A stretch of 39,249 bases of DNA, from NCBI GenBank assembly GCA_030378105.1, contig JAUCGL010000028.1, positions 1 to 39,249 on the forward strand, written 5' to 3'. Every line of letters begins with the position of its first letter. Within the stretch, counting starts at the first letter, position 1. Below are positions 27,757-34,578 of the stretch, piece after piece. The translations under genes were made by a program, and so were the position numbers. A model generated the notes under the pieces. That model was not told where the DNA came from. It ran no database searches and was given only the letters and a program-made list of their open reading frames with translations. This DNA is from Candidatus Halobeggiatoa sp. HSG11 (lineage in GTDB: Bacteria > Pseudomonadota > Gammaproteobacteria > Beggiatoales > Beggiatoaceae).

Positions 27757-27960
27757 GTAGGGTGGATAGGAGCGAAGCGTAAATCCACCAAAACCCAAAA
27801 ACCAACCAAACCCAAAACCATATTTAAACCAACAATATCGCCTGATAATAATGAACTTTTGCGATGTTGTGGTGGATTTCCGCTTTGCTTCTATCCACCC
27901 TACGGTTCTTACTTTTGCGATGTTGTGGTGGATTTCCGCTTCGCTTCTATCCACCCTACG
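27757..27960. repeat. Right REP pair of the RAYT locus plus an extra arm
   Basis: The unit at 27757-27904 is a near-identical copy of the left REP pair, followed by a third right-hand arm (about 27911-27960, CTTTTGCGATGTTGTGGTGG then ATTTCCGCTTCGC). The extra arm shows that single arms, with ~20 bases of the inner spacer, can be duplicated in tandem. Confidence 0.85.
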
Positions 27961-27975
27961 AATAACTTAAAATAC

Positions 27976-28027
27976 ATTAATTATTAATTGTACTGTTTGG
28001 TAGGTTTCATTTCATTGCACCGACCCA
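27976..28027. repeat. Partial copy of the 21260-21365 palindrome
   Basis: ATTAATTGTACTGTTTGG followed by TAGGTTTCATTTCATTGCAC and CGACCCA matches the right half of the element at 21260-21365. The left half is missing, and the 27757-27960 REP cluster ends in its place. Confidence 0.65.
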
Positions 28028-28109
28028 ACATAACTATATTGCGAGATATAAAGTATTATAAAATTCTCAACTATTCAGAAACTACATCAATATTCAATTT
28101 ATCAATAAA

Positions 28110-30008
28110 ATGAACAATAAATTCGTCACATACGTCATTCTAACTATAAGTTTGTTTATAGGCTATTTCCTATTAAGAGATGTTGCTTGGCAAGGTACAA
28201 AGCAATTACACACATTAATGGAAGTTATTGCTTCTTTATTAGCTTTGTTAATTGGGATAATGGCTTTATTACAATACTATAGTAAAAAAAATATCACTTT
28301 TTTATTCATTGGAACTGGTTTTTTAGGAACCAGTTGTTTAGATATCTACCATACAGTAGTCACTTCAACATTTTTTGACTTATATTTTCCTTCCCCACCT
28401 CCTTCATTAATTCCTTGGAGTTGGTTAGCATCACGGATGTTTTTAGCATTTTCACTGTGGTTAAGCTGGATAGTTTGGAATAGAGAACAAAAACTCGGTA
28501 AAAGCCAAGTTACCAATGAGTCTATTGTTTATAGCATTGCCATATTATTAACAATTGGCTGTTTTATCTTCTTTGCTTTTGTACCTTTGCCCAGAGCTTA
28601 TTATCCAGAATTATTTTTTCATCGTCCAGAAGAATTCATACCAGCAATATTTTTCTTATTAGCTTTAATTGGTTACCTAAAAAAAGGACATTGGCAAACT
28701 AACATTTTTGAGCATTGGTTAGTTTTATCATTGATAGTTAATTTTATGGGGCAAGTTATGTTTATGTCTTTTTCTGGCCACCTGTTTGATAATATGTTTG
28801 ACAGTGCTCATTTATTAAAAAAAGTTAGCTATATCTGTGTGTTAATTGGTTTATTATGTAATATTTATATTATGTATAAAAACTCTGAAAAATATACCAA
28901 ACAACTATCTGAAAATAATGAAGATTTACAAATTATGATTAAAGATATTGTTAAGATTTCACAAGGTATAGCTGATGGTAATTTACAAACCACTCCAAAG
29001 GCTGAATACAAAGGTGATTTTGTACAAATAAAAGCTTCTTTGGAATCGGCTTTACTAAGTCTTAATTCAGTTGTTAAGGATATAGTGCAAGTTTCTCAAG
29101 GATTAGCCGATGGTAATTTGCGTATTACAACTAAAGCCGAATATAAAGGTGATTTTGTGCAAATAAAAGATTCTATGGAAATCGCATTATCTAGTTTAAA
29201 TAAAGTAGTTAAAGATACTGTTCAAGTGTCTCAAGGACTAGCTGATGGTAATTTGCGTGTCATCCCCAAAGCTGAATATAAAGGTGATTTTGTTAAGATA
29301 AAAAATGCGTTAGAAACCACTTTATTAGCTCAGTCACAAGTTATTGAGGATATAGTACAAGTTTCGCAAGGATTGGCTAATGGCAGCAAAAATGTAGTAG
29401 CAAAAGCTGATTATCAAGGTGACTTCATTCAAATTAAAACCGCTTTAGAAGCTGCGGCAAATAAATTATCCGAAGCTATGGCTCAAAATACCATTCAAAA
29501 TTGGTTGAAAACTGGTCAAACAGAACTGAGCAAAAAGATAAGTGGAGAGCTGGAAATAATTGACTTAGCTAAGAATATTTGTGATTTTTTAACCACTTAC
29601 TTAGAAGCACAGGTTGGAGCGTTTTATATTGTAGAAGAGGAAACTAGAATTAAGCTAATTGCTAGTTATGCTTATAGCCAACGGAAAGGTTTACCTAATG
29701 AATTTCAGCTTGGTGAAGGTTTAGTTGGACAGGCAATTTTAGAGAAACAAAAAATCTTAGTGACAGATGTACCAGAAAATTATATAAGCATCCACTCTGG
29801 AATTGGTGAAGCTGTACCTAAAAATATTTTAGTTATGCCATTTATGTATGAAAATAGCGTGAAAGGTGCGATTGAAATTGGTTCTTTCCATGAATTTACT
29901 GAAACTCAGTTGGAACTATTAGAACAAGTGATGCCTAATATTGGAATAACCATGAACACTGCGGAATCTCGTACTAAGATGCAAGCTTTGTTACAGAGTA
30001 AAAATTAA
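28110..30008 (+). CDS. Kinase-less membrane sensor: MASE3-4x HAMP-like repeat-GAF
   Basis: 632 residues. About seven membrane helices in residues 8-255 form a MASE3 domain: HTLMEVIASLLALLIGIMAL (34-53), FIGTGFLGTSCLDIYHTVVTS (66-86) and PWSWLASRMFLAFSLW (102-117) are its signatures. A short helix leads, without a standard HAMP, into four 45-residue HAMP-like repeats (VSQ- or ISQ-type cores at 283, 328, 373, 418) and a GAF domain (475-620). It ends MQALLQSKN at the same position as the two other kinase-less sensors. MASE3 is usually linked to histidine kinases or cyclic-di-GMP enzymes; none is attached here. The C-terminal ~350 codons are nearly identical in DNA to those at 18999 and 21509. 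The start is the ATG at 28110; no strong ribosome site is seen. Confidence 0.9.
   Translation: MNNKFVTYVILTISLFIGYFLLRDVAWQGTKQLHTLMEVIASLLALLIGIMALLQYYSKKNITFLFIGTGFLGTSCLDIYHTVVTSTFFDLYFPSPPPSLIPWSWLASRMFLAFSLWLSWIVWNREQKLGKSQVTNESIVYSIAILLTIGCFIFFAFVPLPRAYYPELFFHRPEEFIPAIFFLLALIGYLKKGHWQTNIFEHWLVLSLIVNFMGQVMFMSFSGHLFDNMFDSAHLLKKVSYICVLIGLLCNIYIMYKNSEKYTKQLSENNEDLQIMIKDIVKISQGIADGNLQTTPKAEYKGDFVQIKASLESALLSLNSVVKDIVQVSQGLADGNLRITTKAEYKGDFVQIKDSMEIALSSLNKVVKDTVQVSQGLADGNLRVIPKAEYKGDFVKIKNALETTLLAQSQVIEDIVQVSQGLANGSKNVVAKADYQGDFIQIKTALEAAANKLSEAMAQNTIQNWLKTGQTELSKKISGELEIIDLAKNICDFLTTYLEAQVGAFYIVEEETRIKLIASYAYSQRKGLPNEFQLGEGLVGQAILEKQKILVTDVPENYISIHSGIGEAVPKNILVMPFMYENSVKGAIEIGSFHEFTETQLELLEQVMPNIGITMNTAESRTKMQALLQSKN
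28935..29474 (+). repeat. Four 45-aa HAMP-like repeats in the MASE3 sensor
   Basis: 135-bp period. Unit 1 (KISQGIADGNLQTTPKAEYK) differs most from its paralogues. Units 2-4 match the HBM-like sensor more closely than the CHASE3 sensor at several residues (MEIALSSLNKVVKD, GNLRVIPKAEY). Confidence 0.85.
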
Positions 30009-30148
30009 AACTTTCTGCTTTATTCAGGATTACGCCTATAGCAAAATAAAAATAGACATCTTTCCTAAATAGAGCAGTTCTCAAATTGACAAGAGCAGCA
30101 ACTAATCATCGTTAAACCGTAATTTTTGTGTTTACCTCAATAAACTTC

Positions 30149-30376
30149 TGGTAGTCCCTACAAACTGATACAGATATATTATCATAATTAAGTACAGCAA
30201 ATCGTTTGGTTCAAACATTGAAACTCTTTGGTTATGTGGACTGGAGATAAAATATTGAAAATCACAACAGATAAACTTGCTGCTTATTATTGATGCTCTT
30301 TCCAAACATTATAACAAATATTACGTACTTACAAATTATTAAAAACACTTTAAACATTGGTTTGTAGGGACTACCA
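30149..30376. mobile_element. 228-bp element with perfect 17-bp terminal inverted repeats
   Basis: TGGTAGTCCCTACAAAC (30149-30165) is perfectly inverted as GTTTGTAGGGACTACCA (30360-30376). The first nine bases match the ends of the 2007-2098 MITE, so both may be moved by one transposase family. The interior has broken reading frames with TTDKLAAYY then DALSKHYNKYY-like words, faintly suggestive of a decayed DDE transposase; that is tentative. No target duplication is evident. It makes up most of the 373-bp gap 30009-30381 and ends six bases from the stop codon of the minus-strand gene. Confidence 0.75.
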
Positions 30377-30381
30377 AAATG

Positions 30382-30918
30382 TTAAACAAATAATTCATTA
30401 ATTCCTTTTTGCAATCTTTGTATCGCATCAGGTCCTTCTATATCAACAATTTGTTGACTAATAAAACGATTATTTTGCATAATTATAGTGACTTGTTCTC
30501 CAAAATAACGCAAAAAATCAAATCCTGCCTCACCATCCTTAAAGTTTAATTCAGAATAATCTTCAGAGCGTTGATTCAACAAGTTAATAAAATCTTTTTT
30601 ACCTTCTGAATAACCAATATCTATTTGATTATCAGCTAAAGTATTTGCCACATGGATAGCTAAATTTGTAATAAAACTTTGACGTTGTTCAGTATCTAAT
30701 TGTTCATAAACTAATCTATCTGCAACTTGAATCAAAAAAATTAAAAATTCCTGAATAATTTGTAAACGTTGAGTTTGATCGTTGCTTTCATAACCATTAT
30801 TTTCTAATTCTAATAAACTGTTAGTTGCTATTTGCCAACTAATAAAACCCACAGCTTTAGCAATATCTTCTATAGATTGTGGTTTAGCACGTTTATTCCA
30901 TTTACTTTTAATACGCAT
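30382..30918 (-). CDS. Unrecognised protein co-transcribed with an Hpt gene
   Basis: This 178-residue protein is soluble and mostly helical by composition, with no signal peptide or membrane segment. The N-terminus is basic (MRIKSKWNKRAKPQ). Further on are a hydrophobic helix, LQIIQEFLIFLIQVADRLVY (about 53-72), and a C-terminal part rich in acidic and aromatic residues (FKDGEAGFDFLRYFGEQV). I recognise no family and no cysteine or histidine motif. Its ATG lies 2 bp after the Hpt stop codon, so translational coupling and a shared role in the phosphorelay are likely (inference). Its own stop is close to the end of the 228-bp repeat element. Confidence 0.75.
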   Translation of the reverse strand: MRIKSKWNKRAKPQSIEDIAKAVGFISWQIATNSLLELENNGYESNDQTQRLQIIQEFLIFLIQVADRLVYEQLDTEQRQSFITNLAIHVANTLADNQIDIGYSEGKKDFINLLNQRSEDYSELNFKDGEAGFDFLRYFGEQVTIIMQNNRFISQQIVDIEGPDAIQRLQKGINELFV

Positions 30919-30920
30919 AG

Positions 30921-31274
30921 TTATTGAGATTTTTTAGTGGTAAATGCCAATTTTACTTGAGGTTTAGTTTCTTTATAACAATCTGCTAATTGTTTAATTA
31001 AAGATTCGGATTGAGAACTTTCGGTTGTTTCTATTTCAACACATAACTGAGACAATTGTTCAGCACCAAAACCGGCCGCAGTTCCTTTTAATTGATGAAT
31101 ATCTTTGTTAATTTGGTCAAAATCTTTGTTTTCAAATGATAAATTAATTTTAATAATTAGTTCATATGAATGTTCCAAAAAATTATCCACCATAACCTCT
31201 AAAAATTCAGGACTACGTTTTGAAGTTGCTTTTTTAATTTTTTCAATGACATTAAAATTTAATAAATTTGGCAT
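30921..31274 (-). CDS. Stand-alone Hpt (histidine phosphotransfer) protein
   Basis: The 117-residue single-domain protein has the Hpt signature DIHQLKGTAAGFGAEQLSQLC, in which H60 is the predicted phosphoryl acceptor, within a helical-bundle-like sequence (FLEVMVDNFLEHSYELI before it, TTESSQSESLIKQLADCY after). Hpt proteins shuttle phosphate between the receiver of a hybrid kinase and a terminal response regulator. The hybrid kinases at 10277-18836 each have three receivers and no Hpt of their own, so this is a candidate partner (inference). The first gene of a two-gene unit; the ATG at 31274 is preceded by AAGGAA. No response regulator with a DNA-binding or enzymatic output is adjacent. Confidence 0.9.
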   Translation of the reverse strand: MPNLLNFNVIEKIKKATSKRSPEFLEVMVDNFLEHSYELIIKINLSFENKDFDQINKDIHQLKGTAAGFGAEQLSQLCVEIETTESSQSESLIKQLADCYKETKPQVKLAFTTKKSQ

Positions 31275-31453
31275 AATGTTCCTTAAATTATCAATGCCAT
31301 TAAGTTAAGACTTGGAGTACAAATCTTCAGACTTAAAAAATGGTTAATTTAAATATAAAAATAAACCAAAGCTGAAGCATTGAACTCCAACAGACTTTCC
31401 CTTATTTAATGACATTGAGTTTTTGTTATGGAGGTTGGGGAAGATTTAGTTAA

Positions 31454-32743
31454 TTAAGTATTACAATTGAGTTCACGAGTAGCAGCCAATAATGCCAAAC
31501 GTGCAATAACTCCATAAGCATAAAAACGGTTAGGATAAGCATTCGGAGCTTGGCGATTATCTGGAGTTACACAGGAATTAATACAGGCCAATGGTTCAAA
31601 CTGCATACCTGGGGCGTTTAAATTTTCATTAATTCCACGCTTAGTATGAACTCGATAAAAACCACCAACAACAAAATGGTCTATCATATAAATAACTGGT
31701 TCTGCTACCGCTTCATCATTTCCCCAAGTTTCAAATGTATAAACACCTTCTTGTAAAATAACTTGACTGATGGGTTTACCTTCTTTGGTTTTTGACATAC
31801 GAGTACGCTGTTTACGATTTAAAGATAGTATTTCATCAGCATCATGAACTGTCATAACCCCCATTCCATAACTACCAGCATCAGCTTTGATGATAACAAA
31901 AGGTTTATGGGGAACATCATATTCATTATATTTACGTTGTATATTATTAAGTATAGCATCAACATTATCAGCCAAACACTCATAACCCTCATTTTTCATA
32001 AAGTTAAGTTTGCCACAATTTCTGAACAAGGGTTCAATTAACCAAGAATCAATATCAATTTGTTCGGCAAATTCTTGAGCAACTTTATGATAATGAGTAA
32101 AATGAGTTGATTTTAAACGAGTCGCCCAACCAGAACTTAATGGTGGGATGATAGTTTGATAAACATCTTCAAAAATAGAAGGACTACCTAAAGATAAATC
32201 ATTATTCAACAATATAATACATGGAACAAACCCTTCAACACTGATACAATGATTTTTTTTAATTATCGGTTCTAAAGTTAATTTAGTTGATTGTAAATTT
32301 ATAGTAAGAGGTTCATGTAAATCTGGCAATAAAGAACCGATTCGTACTTTATAACCGGCTTGTTGTAAAATATTTTGCAAGGCTGCTAAACTTTCTAAAT
32401 AATATAGATTACGAGTATTATTTTCTGCTATCAACAATATTTTATAAGCAGTTTCTTTTAAACGCTCAATTGCAGATTGAACTGCTTGCACACATAATGG
32501 TAAAGTAGCTAAATTTAAATTATTAAAACCGGCTGGAAATAAGTTGGTATCTATTGGTGCTAATTTAAAACCAGCATTGCGTAAATCTACCGAAGTATAA
32601 AATGGAATTTTGGTATTGTGCCATTGATTACGTAGCCAATATTCAATTTTAGCTTGTTTACCAAGTAAATGTTTCTCTAAATGCTCTAATGGTTCATGCA
32701 GAGTCGTGTTAAGATGTGGGGCAATATTTTGATCAGAAATCAT
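31454..32743 (-). CDS. gshA: Glutamate-cysteine ligase (proteobacterial gshA_ferroox type)
   Basis: The protein is ~429 residues from the ATG at 32743 (MISDQNIAPHLN). An upstream TTG at 32779 would add 12 residues of poor coding character, so the ATG is preferred. It resembles the glutamate-cysteine ligase family first described in acidophilic and sulfur-oxidising proteobacteria (TIGR02049), not the E. coli GshA type. Visible blocks are FYTSVDLRNAGFKLAPIDTNLFPAGFNNL near the N-terminus, FVIIKADAGSYGMGVMTV (ATP-grasp-like lysine and glycine-rich loop) and the C-terminal RFYAYGVIARLALLAATREL. It makes gamma-glutamylcysteine, the first step of glutathione synthesis. gshB is not in the window. 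It is divergent from pilG, a neighbourhood in which gsh genes also occur in other Gammaproteobacteria. Confidence 0.88.
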   Translation of the reverse strand: MISDQNIAPHLNTTLHEPLEHLEKHLLGKQAKIEYWLRNQWHNTKIPFYTSVDLRNAGFKLAPIDTNLFPAGFNNLNLATLPLCVQAVQSAIERLKETAYKILLIAENNTRNLYYLESLAALQNILQQAGYKVRIGSLLPDLHEPLTINLQSTKLTLEPIIKKNHCISVEGFVPCIILLNNDLSLGSPSIFEDVYQTIIPPLSSGWATRLKSTHFTHYHKVAQEFAEQIDIDSWLIEPLFRNCGKLNFMKNEGYECLADNVDAILNNIQRKYNEYDVPHKPFVIIKADAGSYGMGVMTVHDADEILSLNRKQRTRMSKTKEGKPISQVILQEGVYTFETWGNDEAVAEPVIYMIDHFVVGGFYRVHTKRGINENLNAPGMQFEPLACINSCVTPDNRQAPNAYPNRFYAYGVIARLALLAATRELNCNT

Positions 32744-33232
32744 GTAATAATTTGTTGTGGAAAAATATATATTGTACAATTAGAATATAGAATAGCAACT
32801 ATTCTTAAATATTAAGATTATAAATGGTTTATAATAGACATAAATCAAGGAACATTTGGTATTTTAAATTTTTAACTTTTGTTTGTAGGAATAACGGTTA
32901 ATTAATATTTTTTGATATTTATTAATGCAACATAAGCATTATAGATTTAATTATAATTTTAAAAATCATAAAACTATAACTATGTTAGATATATATCTAT
33001 AAAATTGCTATCTTGAACATTAAAGTGGTAAACTATAAGAGGATGAACATATCAAAGTATATTAAACGTATTACTTAAGATTCTGTAATAATTAATAAAT
33101 CAAATGCTATTTGAAATAGTTAATTTGACAAAAATCTGTATTAAATTTAAACTATTATACTAAAATATTAAAAATAGTCTGTTAGGTTAATTAATAACCT
33201 AATAAATTTATATTTAAAGCAAGGTTAGATTT
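32744..33232. promoter_or_regulatory. 489-bp divergent intergenic region gshA / pilG
   Basis: The stretch is AT-rich, without an ORF, repeat family member or RNA gene that I can see. It must hold the promoters of gshA (minus) and pilGHIJ (plus). The only clear structure is the palindrome at 33182-33202. Confidence 0.4.
33182..33202. promoter_or_regulatory. Palindrome upstream of pilG
   Basis: TTAGGTT (33182-33188) and AACCTAA (33196-33202) form a perfect 7-bp inverted repeat with a 7-base spacer, 30 bases before the pilG ATG. Size and position fit an operator for a dimeric regulator or a leader hairpin. The sequence is AT-rich and chance is possible. Confidence 0.3.
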
Positions 33233-33634
33233 ATGAGTGATGTTAATTTAAAAAATATAAAAGTAGTTGTCATTGATGACAGTAAAACAATTCGACGCAC
33301 TGCTGAAACATTGTTAAAAAAAGCCGGTTGTACAGTTATAACAGCAACTGATGGATTTGAATCTTTATCTAAAGTTATGGAAGCAAAACCAGATATTATT
33401 TTTGTTGATATAATGATGCCAAGACTTGATGGTTATCAAACTTGTGCATTAATCAAGAATAATCCAGGTTTTAAAAAAATTCCAATTGTGATGTTATCAA
33501 GTAAAGATGGTCTGTTTGAACGTGCCAGAGGTAGAATTGTTGGGGCCGAATATTATATGACCAAACCTTTTACTAGAGAAGAATTGTTAAACACAATAAA
33601 AACCTATGTAGTAGAAGCTAAAACTGCTAGTTAA
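33233..33634 (+). CDS. pilG: Twitching-motility response regulator PilG
   Basis: The 133-residue CheY-like single receiver has the acidic pair D15-D16 (VVVIDDSKTIRRTAETLL), the phospho-acceptor D59 (IIFVDIMMPRLDGYQT) and the conserved K111 (YYMTKPF). The SKTIRRTAETLLKKAGC stretch and the LSSKDGLFERARGRIVGAEYYMTKPF block are typical of PilG. In the Pil-Chp system it acts with PilB to promote pilus extension and polarity, and feeds the CyaB/cAMP branch in Pseudomonas. It is first gene of the cluster, followed 20 bp later by pilH. The SD-like AAGG lies before the ATG at 33233. Confidence 0.94.
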   Translation: MSDVNLKNIKVVVIDDSKTIRRTAETLLKKAGCTVITATDGFESLSKVMEAKPDIIFVDIMMPRLDGYQTCALIKNNPGFKKIPIVMLSSKDGLFERARGRIVGAEYYMTKPFTREELLNTIKTYVVEAKTAS

Positions 33635-33654
33635 TTAACATTTTAGAGAGATAC

Positions 33655-34014
33655 ATGGCCAATATTTTAATAGTAGATGATTCACCTACAGATGCCGATA
33701 AAGTTAAAACAATCTTAGAAAAAGAAGGTTATCAAACTTCAGCAGCAATTAGTGGTGAAGAAGGTATTCAAAAAGCCCAAGAAGTTAAACCAGATGTTGT
33801 TCTTATGGATGTTGTTATGCCCGGTTTGAATGGTTTTCAAGCAACTCGTAAGATAACTAAAAATCCAGAAACTAAATCTATTCCAGTTATTATAGTTTCT
33901 TCCAAAAACATGGAAAGTGATAAAGCTTGGGCAAAAATGCAAGGAGCTACAGATTTTTTAGTTAAGCCAGTTTCAAAAGATGATTTATTAAATGCAATTA
34001 AAAAAGTATTATGA
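33655..34014 (+). CDS. pilH: Twitching-motility response regulator PilH
   Basis: The 119-residue single receiver (MANILIVDDSPTDADKVKTI) has acceptor D52 (VVLMDVVMPGLNGFQATRKI) and K104 (DFLVKPVS). The SSKNMESDKAWAKMQGA segment is characteristic of PilH, the retraction-side or phosphate-sink regulator of the Pil-Chp pathway. It overlaps pilI by four bases (ATGA, 34011-34014), implying coupled translation. Purine-rich AGAGAGA precedes the ATG. Confidence 0.94.
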   Translation: MANILIVDDSPTDADKVKTILEKEGYQTSAAISGEEGIQKAQEVKPDVVLMDVVMPGLNGFQATRKITKNPETKSIPVIIVSSKNMESDKAWAKMQGATDFLVKPVSKDDLLNAIKKVL

Positions 34015-34547
34015 CAACATCACCTTATAAATGGTTACAAGACCTTGAACGACGTGCTAAACAAAGAGCTAAAGGTTTACCACATCAATCCACAATTGAA
34101 CAGATTTGGCGAGGAATCGCTTTTCGATTAGGAAAAATCTATTTAGTTTCGCCTCTTAATGAAATATCTGAAATTATCCCTTACACCCATAATTTAGCTA
34201 AAGTTCCGGGAGCAAAATCGTGGATTAAAGGTTTAGCTAATATAAGAGGATTATTATTGCCAATAATAGATTTAAAAGCTTGTTTGGAAGGAGAATCTAT
34301 TGCAATAAATAATCGTTCTCGTATGTTAATCATCAACCAATCTGGTATTTCAGCTGGATTGTTAGTTGACGAGGTACTTGGCATTAAGCATTTTCCAGAA
34401 CATCTGATGGATTTAGAGACTCCATGCAAGGATGTTTTGATAGCCCCTTTTGCCAAAGGATTATTTGTCTACGAAAAAGATACATGGACAATATTTGATA
34501 TGCAAAAATTAACTAACAATAATGTATTCCTTAATGCAGCTCTGTAA
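34011..34547 (+). CDS. pilI: CheW-like adaptor PilI
   Basis: The 178-residue protein has a CheW domain: WRGIAFRLGKIYLVSPLNEISEII (about 29-52), VPGAKSWIKGLANIRGLLLPIIDL (64-87) and GLLVDEVLGIKHFPE (about 112-126). The N-terminal LQDLERRAKQRAKGLPHQ is typical of PilI. It links the receptor PilJ to the CheA-type kinase PilL/ChpA. It overlaps pilH and is followed by pilJ after a short gap. Confidence 0.93.
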   Translation: MTTSPYKWLQDLERRAKQRAKGLPHQSTIEQIWRGIAFRLGKIYLVSPLNEISEIIPYTHNLAKVPGAKSWIKGLANIRGLLLPIIDLKACLEGESIAINNRSRMLIINQSGISAGLLVDEVLGIKHFPEHLMDLETPCKDVLIAPFAKGLFVYEKDTWTIFDMQKLTNNNVFLNAAL

Positions 34548-34578
34548 ACTAAAAAACTAATTAAACACGGTGACTAAC

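Noticed and set aside
27730-27987. Open frames running through the REP pairs around the RAYT gene
   Set aside because: They read through palindromic repeats, giving mirrored peptide words; they have no ribosome site and the same words appear in both REP clusters.
18999-30008. A diversity-generating retroelement acting on the repeated sensor genes
   Set aside because: No reverse transcriptase, no template repeat and no adenine-specific variation is visible; ordinary duplication and recombination explain the similarity.
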